Shown piece after piece: positions 6,802 to 14,526 of a stretch of DNA of 14,526 bases (positions within the stretch are counted from its first letter, which is position 1; each line of letters opens with the position of its first letter). The notes under the pieces were generated by a model. The model did not search any database. It was given only the letters and a program-made list of their open reading frames with translations, and had not been told where the DNA came from. A program made the translations under genes and the position numbers. The stretch is from Candidatus Gastranaerophilales bacterium (GTDB taxonomy: Bacteria; Cyanobacteriota; Vampirovibrionia; Gastranaerophilales; Gastranaerophilaceae): contig UNSK01000045.1 in NCBI GenBank assembly GCA_900552525.1, positions 1-14,526 on the forward strand, written 5' to 3'.

Positions 6802-8400
6802 TTAAGACTCAAATAATTCGCTGATTTTATCAGCAATATCTCTAGGATCAATTTCTTGAGTTATTTTGTTTATATCCTGCGCAGTTTGATAAAGCTTTGC
6901 AGCTTCTACTTTATCGCCTACAATAGAAGTTGCTCTTGCAAGATTAAAATGCGCCAGTGCGTAGTTAGGATTTGCATCCACAGCATTTTTAAACAATTCA
7001 ATTGCTTTATTAACTCTGCCTAAATCATCCAGATAAATAACCCCAAGGTTATTGTAGGCAATATCATAATTTTTATTGTATTTAATTGCCAGTTCATAAG
7101 ACTTTATAGCTTCTTCAGTATCCCCCTTGCCCCAGTATAAGAAACCGAGGTTACAATGTATTTTTGCGTTGTAAGGCTGAAGTTCTAAAGCCTGCCTGTA
7201 TACTGCAAGTGCATTATTATAATCCTCTTTGTCATAAAAAGCACTTCCGAGATTAACATAAATATCAATATCATCCGGTGTCAATACATACGCAGTCTGA
7301 TAAGCAGATATTGCAGCATCCGGATCAGATTTATTTTCCTGATAGACAAACCCCATAGTTTGAGCTATAACACTGGTCCAAGTTTTATTTGGATTAAGGG
7401 TAATTGCAGTCTGGTAATTTGATATGGCTAAATCAAATTCACCTTTAATATAATAAATATTTGCTAAATTAGAATATAAATCAGGCATATTAGGTGCCAT
7501 TGCGATTAATTTAATATAAACATCTATAGCCTGATTGTAATCTCCCTGTTCTTCATAAGCCCTGCACAAGTGTCTATAGGCTGCAATATTAAATGAATCA
7601 AGCCATATCGCCATTTTATATTCTGTAATAGCATCTTCAAAATACCCCGTAGACAGGTATATATCGCCAAGTACACAATACAAAGGTGCAAAACCTGGAG
7701 CTCGCTCTATTGCATCTTTATAAAGCTGTATTGCTTTTGAAAAATCTTTCACCTGAATAGCATAAAAACCTTTTAAAAATAGAGGAAGGAAACGCATATA
7801 AGACAGGTTTCTTATAATATTTTGCTGCGCAGTTTTATCAAAAGGAATGAGCAGTGCTGCCATCATCTTTTCATAAAAAGCTTTAAGCTTAGTTTTTGTA
7901 TTTTTAAACGCTGATGCTTCATAAAGTTTACACAACAAATAATGTGCACTTGAAGATTTTAATCTAGAAGAAATAATAGCAGCCTGTGCTGCATCTATAG
8001 CATCAGTAAAATGAGCTTTTTTAACAAAAGTTTCTGCAAGCATATAATATGCTTCATAATAGTTATTTTTCTTTTCTAAAGCCATAGTAAAGTAGTTTAT
8101 AGCCTTATCCAAATCTCCTTTATGATAGAAAGCGACTCCTATTTTATAATAAATTTCACAAGAATCAATTAACGATTCCATAGCAAGCTGGTATTCAGTA
8201 ATAGCCTCATCTATATACTGACAGGCATTATAAATATCCAGATGCCACTTCATATATAAATCACCAAGCCTAACATGCAATGCAGGATTGGTAGGGTCTT
8301 TCTGTAAATCCAAACGGCATCTTTCTATCTGGTCAAACATTTTATTTTTGTTTTCTTTTTTATTAATTATGTTATCTCTATCGTCTGCTAATTTTTTCAT
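6802..8400 (-). CDS. Cytoplasmic TPR-repeat protein
   Basis: The 532-aa protein has no signal peptide or membrane segment. It is built almost entirely of tetratricopeptide repeats: about twelve 34-residue units, roughly at 41-74, 82-150 (two), 204-338 (four) and 342-513 (five). Typical signatures are LYCVLGDIYLSTGYFEDAI (240-258), IYVNLGSAFYDKEDYNNAL (380-398) and AYNNLGVIYLDDLGRVNKA (448-466). A stretch at about 151-203 breaks the repeat register. TPR superhelices bind partner proteins, so this is probably a scaffold; no enzymatic motif is present. The N-terminal 20 residues are highly charged. The ATG at 8400 is supported by AGGAAAG 3 bases upstream; the later M21 has no ribosome site. It starts 8 bases after the PilZ-like gene stop, so the two are surely co-transcribed and may interact. 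Confidence 0.85.
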   Translation of the reverse strand: MKKLADDRDNIINKKENKNKMFDQIERCRLDLQKDPTNPALHVRLGDLYMKWHLDIYNACQYIDEAITEYQLAMESLIDSCEIYYKIGVAFYHKGDLDKAINYFTMALEKKNNYYEAYYMLAETFVKKAHFTDAIDAAQAAIISSRLKSSSAHYLLCKLYEASAFKNTKTKLKAFYEKMMAALLIPFDKTAQQNIIRNLSYMRFLPLFLKGFYAIQVKDFSKAIQLYKDAIERAPGFAPLYCVLGDIYLSTGYFEDAITEYKMAIWLDSFNIAAYRHLCRAYEEQGDYNQAIDVYIKLIAMAPNMPDLYSNLANIYYIKGEFDLAISNYQTAITLNPNKTWTSVIAQTMGFVYQENKSDPDAAISAYQTAYVLTPDDIDIYVNLGSAFYDKEDYNNALAVYRQALELQPYNAKIHCNLGFLYWGKGDTEEAIKSYELAIKYNKNYDIAYNNLGVIYLDDLGRVNKAIELFKNAVDANPNYALAHFNLARATSIVGDKVEAAKLYQTAQDINKITQEIDPRDIADKISELFES

Positions 8401-8408
8401 AATCTTTC

Positions 8409-9011
8409 CTAATCAGAGCTGTTGCTGTATAAGTACATATAATATAATAGTGTCTGCCTGTCTTCATCTACCATATTTGAGTATGATATCTGGTATTCAT
8501 TATCATAAACCGGATCAATATAAGTTACTGTGCCCTTAAAACTAATTATACCACACTTTTTAGGTAATATTAACTCACAGTCAAAAGTATCATCAAGCTT
8601 AAACTCATAATCACAATAAAACTTAAGATATTCTGTCGCAATTTCAAAAGTACTAACTTTGAAAAACTTTTCCCCCATTGTAATATTAAGAGTTTCGACA
8701 GCATCGACAACAGGAATTTCATCATTTGGCGTTAATTTCATTGCATTGTAGTCAAGCTCAACCGAAAATTCATCCTCAAGAGGAGAAGTAATAACGATAG
8801 TATTAAAATCTACAGTACCTATTTTAGAAAAAGCTTTAATAGTCAAACTGCAGCCTACATCGAGGTATTCTATATATCTCATGAAGTACTGTGGTAAATC
8901 AATTACAATTCTATCTTCAAGCAATGCTGAAATTACACAAGCAATTTCTACTAAGCTATCTTCTTTTTGAAACAAAATACTTAATTTTTGCCCTGCCTTC
9001 AATAAATCCAT
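8409..9011 (-). CDS. Degenerate PilZ/YcgR-like protein
   Basis: The 200-aa cytosolic protein resembles two-domain YcgR-type proteins. The N-terminal half (1-95) is a beta-rich YcgR-N-like region (GQKLSILF, LPQYFMRYIEYLDVG, FNTIVITSPLEDEFSVEL). The C-terminal half (about 110-195) has the strand order of a PilZ domain: VSTFEIATEYLKFY in place of the D/NxSxxG strand, then DCELILP, GTVTYIDP, YQISYSNM and a terminal helix. The RxxxR arginine pair and the D/NxSxxG motif that bind cyclic di-GMP are not visible, so it probably does not bind the nucleotide in the usual way. The family call rests on pattern likeness only. A TATAAT box lies 7 bases before the ATG at 9011 with no Shine-Dalgarno, so the message is predicted leaderless. 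It heads a two-gene unit with the TPR protein. Confidence 0.55.
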   Translation of the reverse strand: MDLLKAGQKLSILFQKEDSLVEIACVISALLEDRIVIDLPQYFMRYIEYLDVGCSLTIKAFSKIGTVDFNTIVITSPLEDEFSVELDYNAMKLTPNDEIPVVDAVETLNITMGEKFFKVSTFEIATEYLKFYCDYEFKLDDTFDCELILPKKCGIISFKGTVTYIDPVYDNEYQISYSNMVDEDRQTLLYYMYLYSNSSD

Positions 9012-9018
9012 GTATAAT

Positions 9019-9048
9019 ATTATAAACTAAAAATACGTTTTCAGCTAA
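9019..9048 (-). promoter_or_regulatory. Promoter of the PilZ-like/TPR unit, predicted leaderless
   Basis: A perfect TATAAT (9019-9024, minus strand) lies 7 bases before the ATG at 9011. The best -35 is weak: TTAGCT at 9043-9048 with an 18-base spacer. No Shine-Dalgarno stands before the ATG. The -10 is half of a 12-base palindrome TATAATATTATA (9013-9024), which also presents TATAAT on the plus strand. Confidence 0.5.
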
Positions 9049-9069
9049 TCATATAAATGAACTAATTTA

Positions 9070-12000
9070 TTAATAAGGAAGTGTATCTACAAACTCCGGC
9101 ACCTTGATATTTGTCATAGGCACATCCTTTTGTCTGTATGATTTTTGAGTATAGGAAATCCAGTTAAACAAAAGTACTGAACTTGGTTTATCTACTATAC
9201 CATTAATTACACTTCTAAACTCTTTAGTATTTTTCATAGTCAGCTGAGGAAGTTTTTCAAAGTCTTCCGGCAAAATATTATATTTATTATCTTCACCGGT
9301 CAGCATTACCATAAGCTTATTAAATGAAAAGTCTCCAAACGCACCTAAGCCGGAAATAACTTCATCCGATAAACGTCCCAATACAACCAATTTTGCATAA
9401 TCTGTATCAGGGTTATACGTTCCCTTTATAAACAATGCCATAAGAGGTCCTTGTGACTGCAGGAATTTTACCTGAGCTATGCCGTCTTTTAAGTCTACAT
9501 CGCCTCTTAAATATTTAAAGAGTCCTGTATCCTTCAAGGTTATTGCTTTAGTCACAACACTTAGTGAAGTGCGCAGCATGTTATCTGCAATTACGTTTTG
9601 TGCATACAACAAATGTTCAAGTTTGCCGAGCGTTCCCATTCGCCCATTATGCACTATAAATTTTATATTACCATTCAGAGATTGCTTAGAACTTAAATTA
9701 CCGCTCATAGAAGTATCAAAATCCATAACCCCGCTTACAGAATCTTTACGTGTAGATACTATATCAAAAATTGGTGCAGCACTAACACCTCTTGCCTGTA
9801 TATTCGAACTAAAATGTTCGTCTTTGAGATTAAACTCCATAGAACCGGCTAACTTGCCGTTAAACAGTTCAGAAGAGATATTCTTCATCATCAGGTTATT
9901 ATTTTTTAAGCTAAAATCAGTTGATAAAGCGGATAAATAAAGAGGAGAGTTGTAAATATTAGCGAGAAGCTTTTCAGAGTAGAACTTACCTTCATTTATG
10001 CTTAAAGGTACTTGCTTAAATGCAGGACTGTCTTTATACATAAGGAAAGTATCTGTATTTACGTATTTTGACTTTACACTCACATTTTTTACAAGCAATT
10101 CTTTCGAAATATCAGTCGATATTGTTGAATTTATTCCCATGACTGAATCTGCAATCTTCACCTGAGGTGCATTTAATACAGCAACCGTCTTATTAAAGTC
10201 GACTGTAAGATTATTTATTGCAAGCTGTAAGAACTGATTAATTACATTTTGAGCTGTTATTTGACCTACAATATCAGGTTTCTTAATTTTTCCGTTTATG
10301 AAAATATCCCCTTTTAACTGTGCGATTGTATCAAAATATGTAATATTAAGCTGTTGAGGTATAAAAACTCGTAAATTTTTAAATGCTGGTTCAGAAGCAA
10401 GATTATCTACATTTCCCGTAATTATTAACTTTTTCTGACCTTTTACATTAAGCTTAAAATCATTGGAAAGCTTGCCTGAAAATGGAGAAACACTTAAATC
10501 TTCTATTTTCAGATTTTTATTTTCAATTTTAGACACAAAGTTAACCAATGAAGGCTCGTCAAGTATTAGAGCTTTCTCCATTACAACCTGTGCAATTATA
10601 TTTTGAATACTAGAATTGCCATAAACAGATAACTTAATAGGATATACAGCATAATTTGTTTTTACTGCTTTTATATCCCTCGAGTTGACAAACCCGTTAA
10701 GCCCTACATTAAATGTCAAATCTTTTGTATTGTAATTTGTAATTTCTGCTTTCGCGCTAAGCTTAGAATTTGGTAAAAATACATTTGTTTCCGGAACTTT
10801 TATAGTATCTCTCTCAATATAAAGCTTTAAGAGAGGTAATTTTATGAGCTCTGTTTTATCAGTATTTATAGCAATATTATTAATATATGCTATATTATCT
10901 TTGTTAGTATCAATTTTCAATGATGAAAAAGCAAGCTTATTGTCATTATTTATGCATTTAAAGTTTTCAATCTGTAAATTTTCTTTATGTGTAACATTTT
11001 CTAATGTACCGCCGATATTAGCAACAAGCGATGCTATACCGCTTTTTATCCCGAAGCTCGCAGGACAAAGATGTTTCAGTTCTACTTTGTGCATCAGAAC
11101 TTCAATATCAATATTTTTATCAATCTTTCCTTTTACCATAATAGGGGCATTATTAACATACCCTACTGCATCTGTAATATTTATTACATTATTTGAAAAA
11201 TCAATATTTGAACTTATATTATTAATATCAATACCATTTGCTTTTATTGAAGCATTTGAAATCTTAAGAAAGCCTGCTGATTTAAGCTTATTCAAATCGC
11301 CTTTTATTGTAAAATCAGCTTTTAGCTGGCCGTTAATAGAATCAATGGCCTTGTATTTTGAGAAATCTGCAAGCAATTTAACTTTTTGATATAAGTCATG
11401 CAGCTTTATTTCATCTGTCTTAACTTTCAAATCCAAACTGCGTTTTTTAGAATTATTTATTACTCCGTCAATATAAACTTTTTTATCATTTGAAGCATAT
11501 ATATTTGAGAGCACCCCTACTTTATCGCCTAAAAAAGTTAAATATATAAAGCTTTTTGGTGTTCTTTTATCAGGGTCAAGAACAGATATATTATCAATAT
11601 TAATAAGCCCTGATATCTGTAAGTCCCCATTCAAATTATTATACAGTTTTAAATCCGCAATTATATCAGAATGGAAATCTAAAGTTTCCATCTGTTCAAG
11701 AAAGGCTTCAATATCAATATCCGGAGTCTTTTCAGACATTTTTATATTAGGAAGAATTGATAAATCATAAGATAAAAACTTTTTATCATTGATAGAGAAT
11801 TCTCCCGTAGATTTTAATCTAAGGTTCTCGAAATTAATGACCTTTGCTATTTCTAACCAATTTCCTGCTATTCTGTATTTTTTATCTTTAGGGGCATCAA
11901 GGTAAGAAATACTATAGTTTTTCAAAGTCATATCTGGAATTTCATTAAAGTCTTTAGAGTTCATTTTTTCCAGAAGCTTATTTAAGTATTTATCATTAGA

Positions 12001-12336
12001 ACTAACTTTTACAATGAACTTATCAGCATATAATCTTTTTACAATCACATCATCTTTGAATAGTGACGCCCAAGGTATGAAAAACTTCACATTATCAAAT
12101 TGACCAAATTTTTGTCCATCCTCATACATGATATGCATTACAGGAGCCTTAACCTTAAGTGATGGACCAAATCTAAGTATTAGCCTTTCTATATGTATTT
12201 TTACACCCAAATCTTTTGTTACCTGTGCCTCAATTGCAGGTATAAATCTTGTTGCATCAATTGGTACGAAACATATTGAAATACAGAATGCCAATACAAC
12301 AAAAAATATTATTATAAAATTTCTATACTTTTTCAT
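9070..12336 (-). CDS. AsmA-like inner-membrane-anchored envelope protein
   Basis: This 1088-aa protein has a single N-terminal membrane anchor (about residues 6-23 after MKKYRN) and then a very long beta-rich region, the layout of AsmA, YhdP and TamB relatives. Those proteins bridge the periplasm and are implicated in phospholipid transport to the outer membrane. The AsmA-type N terminus is visible (FIPAIEAQV, LGVKIHIERLILRF, FFIPWASLF, about 32-95). Repeated strand patterns of the kind NGKIKKPDIVGQITAQNV run through the middle. The C terminus (about 857-1000) resembles an AsmA_2 domain: VSGVMDFDTSMSGN, FIVHNGRMGTLGKLEHLL, RGDVDLKDGIAQV. The ATG at 12336 starts one base after the ATPase stop (TAG T ATG) with GGAG 12 bases upstream, implying coupling. 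An in-frame TTG at 12366 would overlap the ATPase by 29 bp and adds ten polar residues before the anchor, so it is less likely. Confidence 0.78.
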   Translation of the reverse strand: MKKYRNFIIIFFVVLAFCISICFVPIDATRFIPAIEAQVTKDLGVKIHIERLILRFGPSLKVKAPVMHIMYEDGQKFGQFDNVKFFIPWASLFKDDVIVKRLYADKFIVKVSSNDKYLNKLLEKMNSKDFNEIPDMTLKNYSISYLDAPKDKKYRIAGNWLEIAKVINFENLRLKSTGEFSINDKKFLSYDLSILPNIKMSEKTPDIDIEAFLEQMETLDFHSDIIADLKLYNNLNGDLQISGLINIDNISVLDPDKRTPKSFIYLTFLGDKVGVLSNIYASNDKKVYIDGVINNSKKRSLDLKVKTDEIKLHDLYQKVKLLADFSKYKAIDSINGQLKADFTIKGDLNKLKSAGFLKISNASIKANGIDINNISSNIDFSNNVINITDAVGYVNNAPIMVKGKIDKNIDIEVLMHKVELKHLCPASFGIKSGIASLVANIGGTLENVTHKENLQIENFKCINNDNKLAFSSLKIDTNKDNIAYINNIAINTDKTELIKLPLLKLYIERDTIKVPETNVFLPNSKLSAKAEITNYNTKDLTFNVGLNGFVNSRDIKAVKTNYAVYPIKLSVYGNSSIQNIIAQVVMEKALILDEPSLVNFVSKIENKNLKIEDLSVSPFSGKLSNDFKLNVKGQKKLIITGNVDNLASEPAFKNLRVFIPQQLNITYFDTIAQLKGDIFINGKIKKPDIVGQITAQNVINQFLQLAINNLTVDFNKTVAVLNAPQVKIADSVMGINSTISTDISKELLVKNVSVKSKYVNTDTFLMYKDSPAFKQVPLSINEGKFYSEKLLANIYNSPLYLSALSTDFSLKNNNLMMKNISSELFNGKLAGSMEFNLKDEHFSSNIQARGVSAAPIFDIVSTRKDSVSGVMDFDTSMSGNLSSKQSLNGNIKFIVHNGRMGTLGKLEHLLYAQNVIADNMLRTSLSVVTKAITLKDTGLFKYLRGDVDLKDGIAQVKFLQSQGPLMALFIKGTYNPDTDYAKLVVLGRLSDEVISGLGAFGDFSFNKLMVMLTGEDNKYNILPEDFEKLPQLTMKNTKEFRSVINGIVDKPSSVLLFNWISYTQKSYRQKDVPMTNIKVPEFVDTLPY

Positions 12337-12337
12337 A

Positions 12338-13366
12338 CTAAATAATTTCTCCGCTTCCCTTATCAAAGAAATACATGTCTTTTTCAGATATTCTCAACTC
12401 TACTTGCCCGCCGATAGGATAATCCAGGGGTAATCTGGCAGAACATTTATTCCCGTTCAAATTAAAATATATAATTCTTTCGCCGCCTGTCATTTCTACG
12501 ATGTCAGGGGTTACAGTAAGAACAGTATCCCCGCAAATCATTTTTTCTGCACGAATTGCAGCAATAACCTCTCCATTGATTTGTTTATTTGTTTCAAATT
12601 GGTGTCCGTTTATCTCAAACTTACCATTTATTACATTTACATCAATAAAATTCATTTGCCCGATAAAACCTGCAACAAACTTATTTTTAGGATTATTATA
12701 TATAACCTCCGGAGAATCAGCCTGCTGTATCTTGCCTTTATCAAGTACAACAATTCTATCCCCCATAGTAAGTGCCTCGGTCTGGTCATGCGTAACATAT
12801 ATAAATGTTGTCTGCAATTTTTGATGCAGACGCTTAATTTCTGAACGCATCTGAACTCTTAAATTTGCATCAAGATTTGAGAGTGGTTCATCCATAAGAA
12901 AAACCTTAGGATTTCTTACAATTGCTCTGCCTAGAGCAACTCTTTGTCTTTGCCCTCCAGAGAGCTGTCTTGGTTTTCTATTCAATAAATCAGCAAGGTC
13001 AAGAGCCTTGGCAACCTCATGAACCTTTTCATCAATAACTGCTTTACTATACTTCCTCATTTTTAAGCCGAAAGCAATATTGTCATAGACGCTCATATGC
13101 GGATACAAAGCGTAACTTTGAAAAACAAAGGCAATATCCCTATCTTTTGGATGTTCACTATTCACAACTTTCCCATCAATTAATATTTCTCCAGAGGTAA
13201 TATCTTCAAGTCCGGAAATTAACCTTAGGATAGTAGATTTACCGCACCCTGACGATCCAACCAGAACAATAAATTCTTTGTCCTTTATCTCCAGATTTAT
13301 ATTATCTATTACATTTTTATTCCCATCGTAGCTTTTTACGAGGTTTCTCAATATTACGCTGCTCAT
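12338..13366 (-). CDS. MalK/UgpC/MsmX-type ABC transporter ATPase
   Basis: The 342-aa protein is the ATP-hydrolysing subunit of a carbohydrate-type (CUT1) ABC importer. All motifs are intact: Walker [10 protein letters not shown] (37-45), Q-loop Q83 in [10 protein letters not shown], signature LSGGQRQR (135-142), Walker B VFLMDEP with E160 (155-161), D-loop SNLD (163-166) and switch histidine H193 in THDQTEAL. Residues about 235-335 form the C-terminal TOBE/OB-like region of MalK, with shorter conserved blocks ([18 protein letters not shown]). Length is normal (MalK is about 370). No permease or binding protein adjoins it, so it may serve several importers like MsmX. It lies 17 bases after the sensor-like gene, with AGGATGAG before its ATG, and is coupled to the AsmA-like gene downstream. 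The sugar or phosphodiester substrate is unknown. Confidence 0.88.
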   Translation of the reverse strand: MSSVILRNLVKSYDGNKNVIDNINLEIKDKEFIVLVGSSGCGKSTILRLISGLEDITSGEILIDGKVVNSEHPKDRDIAFVFQSYALYPHMSVYDNIAFGLKMRKYSKAVIDEKVHEVAKALDLADLLNRKPRQLSGGQRQRVALGRAIVRNPKVFLMDEPLSNLDANLRVQMRSEIKRLHQKLQTTFIYVTHDQTEALTMGDRIVVLDKGKIQQADSPEVIYNNPKNKFVAGFIGQMNFIDVNVINGKFEINGHQFETNKQINGEVIAAIRAEKMICGDTVLTVTPDIVEMTGGERIIYFNLNGNKCSARLPLDYPIGGQVELRISEKDMYFFDKGSGEII

Positions 13367-13383
13367 AACTCATCCTATTTGTA

Positions 13384-14463
13384 TTAACTCGGAATTAGCA
13401 CATTAAAACTTGTATTTTTAAGTATTTTAGACTCTACCCATACGTTTCCGTTTAATGACTGAACCAAATTTTTAACACTTGCAAGGACAATTGCTCTCAA
13501 TACATTCTTTCTATTGTTTGAATCTACAATTTTGTAAGGATCAAACATGCACTCCAAATCATTTTCAGATAGTAGTAATGAAGTACTCGAAAGTGATATA
13601 AGAGTGTATTGAGCTGGAGCAAGATTTTTTGATGCAATAAACTCTTCATCAGGATTTGAAAGATGTATATCAATATCTCCCATATCAACTGCCTTCAAGA
13701 TTACTTCAAGCAAATCCTGTAAAATATTCTTAAGGATATTTTCATCCGAAGATATTGTTTTTTTAAAATTTTCATCCTGACTTATAGAAATTTTAACATC
13801 TTTACCCTTAAAAAGCTGTTCATTAAAGCGAACAACAGAGCTCACAAGACTTGAAACATCAAAAGTTTTATTCTCAGCTTTGCTAAGACAGGACTCTGTT
13901 TGGGATAGTTCAAGAAGTTTCCCTACAAAATACATTAAATCTGTAGAGTTTTTGTTAATTATTCTTATATACTTTTCCTGCTGTTCACTCATCTCGCCGC
14001 CGAGCCCATCTGCCATAGCCTGAGAGAAACCTACAATAGACTGTATTGGAGCTTTAAAGTCATTAGCCAGTTTTATCAAAAAATTATTCTTTTCCCTATT
14101 TACTGTATCCACATCTTCTGTTTGAACCGGAGGAGCAGGAGGTACGGCATCTCTAAAATCCAGAACAAACCCTTCATCAATTTCTTTTACAGTCATATCA
14201 AAGTATGCTTCTTTACCTGTAAATTTAGTTATAATCGGTCTGTGCATTGCAATTGAATTGTAAATCAAATTCATCGGATTTTCTATAAAATCAGCAATAT
14301 TAGATGTTAAAAGATGCATTTTTGAAGTTTCAAAAATTTCAGCAGCTGCATCATTTACCCACTGTATTTTTCCATCCTTACCACAGAGTACAAGAGCGTC
14401 TGGCAGGGCTTTTTCAACATCTATAGAATTAGTTCTGAATAAATACAGAGTTGGTCGCAGCAA
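13384..14463 (-). CDS. PAS-containing histidine-kinase-like protein, catalytic residues lost
   Basis: The 359-aa protein follows the layout of a sensor histidine kinase. It has a PAS domain (about 15-105: ALPDALVLCGKDGKIQWVN, AEIF, GFVLDFRD), a Pro-rich linker (PPAPPV), a HisKA-like two-helix dimerisation region (about 122-190) and an HATPase-like fold (about 200-357). Aligned to the H-box FLxxMSHELRTPL, it reads FLIKLANDFKAPI, so the phospho-accepting His is Asn134. The N-box reads QDLLEVILKA without the metal-binding Asn, and the G1 and G2 glycine boxes are gone (SLSSTSLLLSENDL; NVLRAIVLASV). It is therefore probably a pseudokinase acting by binding. The start is uncertain: TTG at 14463 has no ribosome site, and the same frame stays open without an ATG to the window edge. 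It leads the ABC ATPase/AsmA operon. Confidence 0.7.
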   Translation of the reverse strand: MLRPTLYLFRTNSIDVEKALPDALVLCGKDGKIQWVNDAAAEIFETSKMHLLTSNIADFIENPMNLIYNSIAMHRPIITKFTGKEAYFDMTVKEIDEGFVLDFRDAVPPAPPVQTEDVDTVNREKNNFLIKLANDFKAPIQSIVGFSQAMADGLGGEMSEQQEKYIRIINKNSTDLMYFVGKLLELSQTESCLSKAENKTFDVSSLVSSVVRFNEQLFKGKDVKISISQDENFKKTISSDENILKNILQDLLEVILKAVDMGDIDIHLSNPDEEFIASKNLAPAQYTLISLSSTSLLLSENDLECMFDPYKIVDSNNRKNVLRAIVLASVKNLVQSLNGNVWVESKILKNTSFNVLIPS

Positions 14464-14481
14464 GAATGCCGGGCATTCTTG
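14461..14481. repeat. Perfect dyad at the 5' end of the kinase-like gene
   Basis: Ten-base arms CAAGAATGCC (14461-14470) and GGCATTCTTG (14472-14481) surround one central G. On the minus strand the dyad would form the very 5' end of the predicted transcript and contains the candidate TTG start. A regulatory hairpin or an operator site is possible; no T run follows in either direction, so a terminator is unlikely. Confidence 0.5.
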
Positions 14482-14487
14482 AAATTT

Positions 14488-14515
14488 AATATAGACAAAA
14501 CAAAAATAATGTGAA
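14488..14515 (-). promoter_or_regulatory. Candidate promoter of the kinase-like/ABC/AsmA operon
   Basis: On the minus strand TTCACA (14510-14515) and TATATT (14488-14493), each one mismatch from consensus, are separated by 16 bases. The predicted start near 14480 would leave only about 17 nt before the TTG at 14463. If this is the true promoter, the gene begins inside the window rather than beyond its edge. Confidence 0.4.
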
Positions 14516-14526
14516 AAAATATAAAC

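Noticed and set aside
6770..6802. Inverted repeat ATACCC/GGGTAT as a terminator of the TPR gene
   Set aside because: The arms are 6 bases with a 21-base loop and no T run follows; the bases are better explained by the kinase promoter.
6802..8400. TPR repeats as a tandem DNA repeat
   Set aside because: The periodicity is at the protein level only; neighbouring units do not share long identical DNA.
8288..8539. 83-codon plus-strand open frame over the TPR/PilZ-like junction
   Set aside because: It overlaps two well-supported minus-strand genes and shows no protein-like features beyond hydrophobic low complexity.
9479..9940. 153-codon plus-strand open frame
   Set aside because: Antisense to the conserved C-terminal AsmA_2-like region; no independent coding signal.
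10844..11389. 181-codon plus-strand open frame
   Set aside because: It lies wholly antisense within the AsmA-like gene, has no recognisable domain or ribosome site, and its Ser/Leu/Ile-rich composition is what a reverse frame of AT-rich coding DNA gives.

Overview
The window is 14.5 kb of strongly AT-rich bacterial chromosome. It is densely packed and uses the standard genetic code. Eleven protein genes fill it, no gap exceeds about 105 bases, and I see no rRNA, tRNA, CRISPR array, insertion sequence or phage gene. Promoter-like sites resemble sigma-70 sites (TTGACT/TATAAT, TTCACA/TATATT), which argues against Bacteroidota. An AsmA-type envelope protein suggests a double-membrane cell. The mix of a CtpA-like S41 protease, long TPR proteins, a PilZ-like protein and low GC would fit a gut Vampirovibrionia (Melainabacteria/Gastranaerophilales) or similar lineage. 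That placement is an inference with no marker gene behind it.

Layout. From the right edge leftwards on the minus strand there is a tight operon of three genes. It encodes a PAS/histidine-kinase-like protein lacking its catalytic residues, a MalK/UgpC/MsmX-type ABC ATPase without permeases, and an AsmA-like membrane-anchored protein of about 1088 aa whose start codon lies one base after the ATPase stop. Next come a PilZ-like (YcgR-type) protein and a 12-repeat TPR protein, 8 nt apart, then a uridine-kinase-family P-loop kinase with an N-terminal extension and its own promoter. A plus-strand pair follows (3276-5901): an MnmC2-type methyltransferase with a large basic insertion, and an FAD-dependent oxidoreductase translationally coupled to it. 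The oxidoreductase converges on the kinase gene and overlaps its tail by 39 bp. Divergent from this pair, a minus-strand operon (3171 down to 95) encodes an exported HExxH putative metallopeptidase, a CtpA-like S41 protease and the biotin enzyme BioF. A perfect 12-bp inverted repeat after bioF may be a terminator.

How the parts may work together. The left operon joins two envelope proteases to a biotin enzyme. The plus-strand pair resembles the two activities of MnmC (FAD oxidase plus methyltransferase for the tRNA wobble uridine), but the oxidoreductase belongs to a different FAD family, so a role in RNA modification is only a hypothesis. The right operon has an envelope and signalling flavour. 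The most notable signals are the degenerate histidine kinase, the methyltransferase/oxidoreductase pair, and two genes (3276 and 9011) with a TATAAT box exactly 7 nt before the ATG and no usable Shine-Dalgarno, which predicts leaderless mRNAs.
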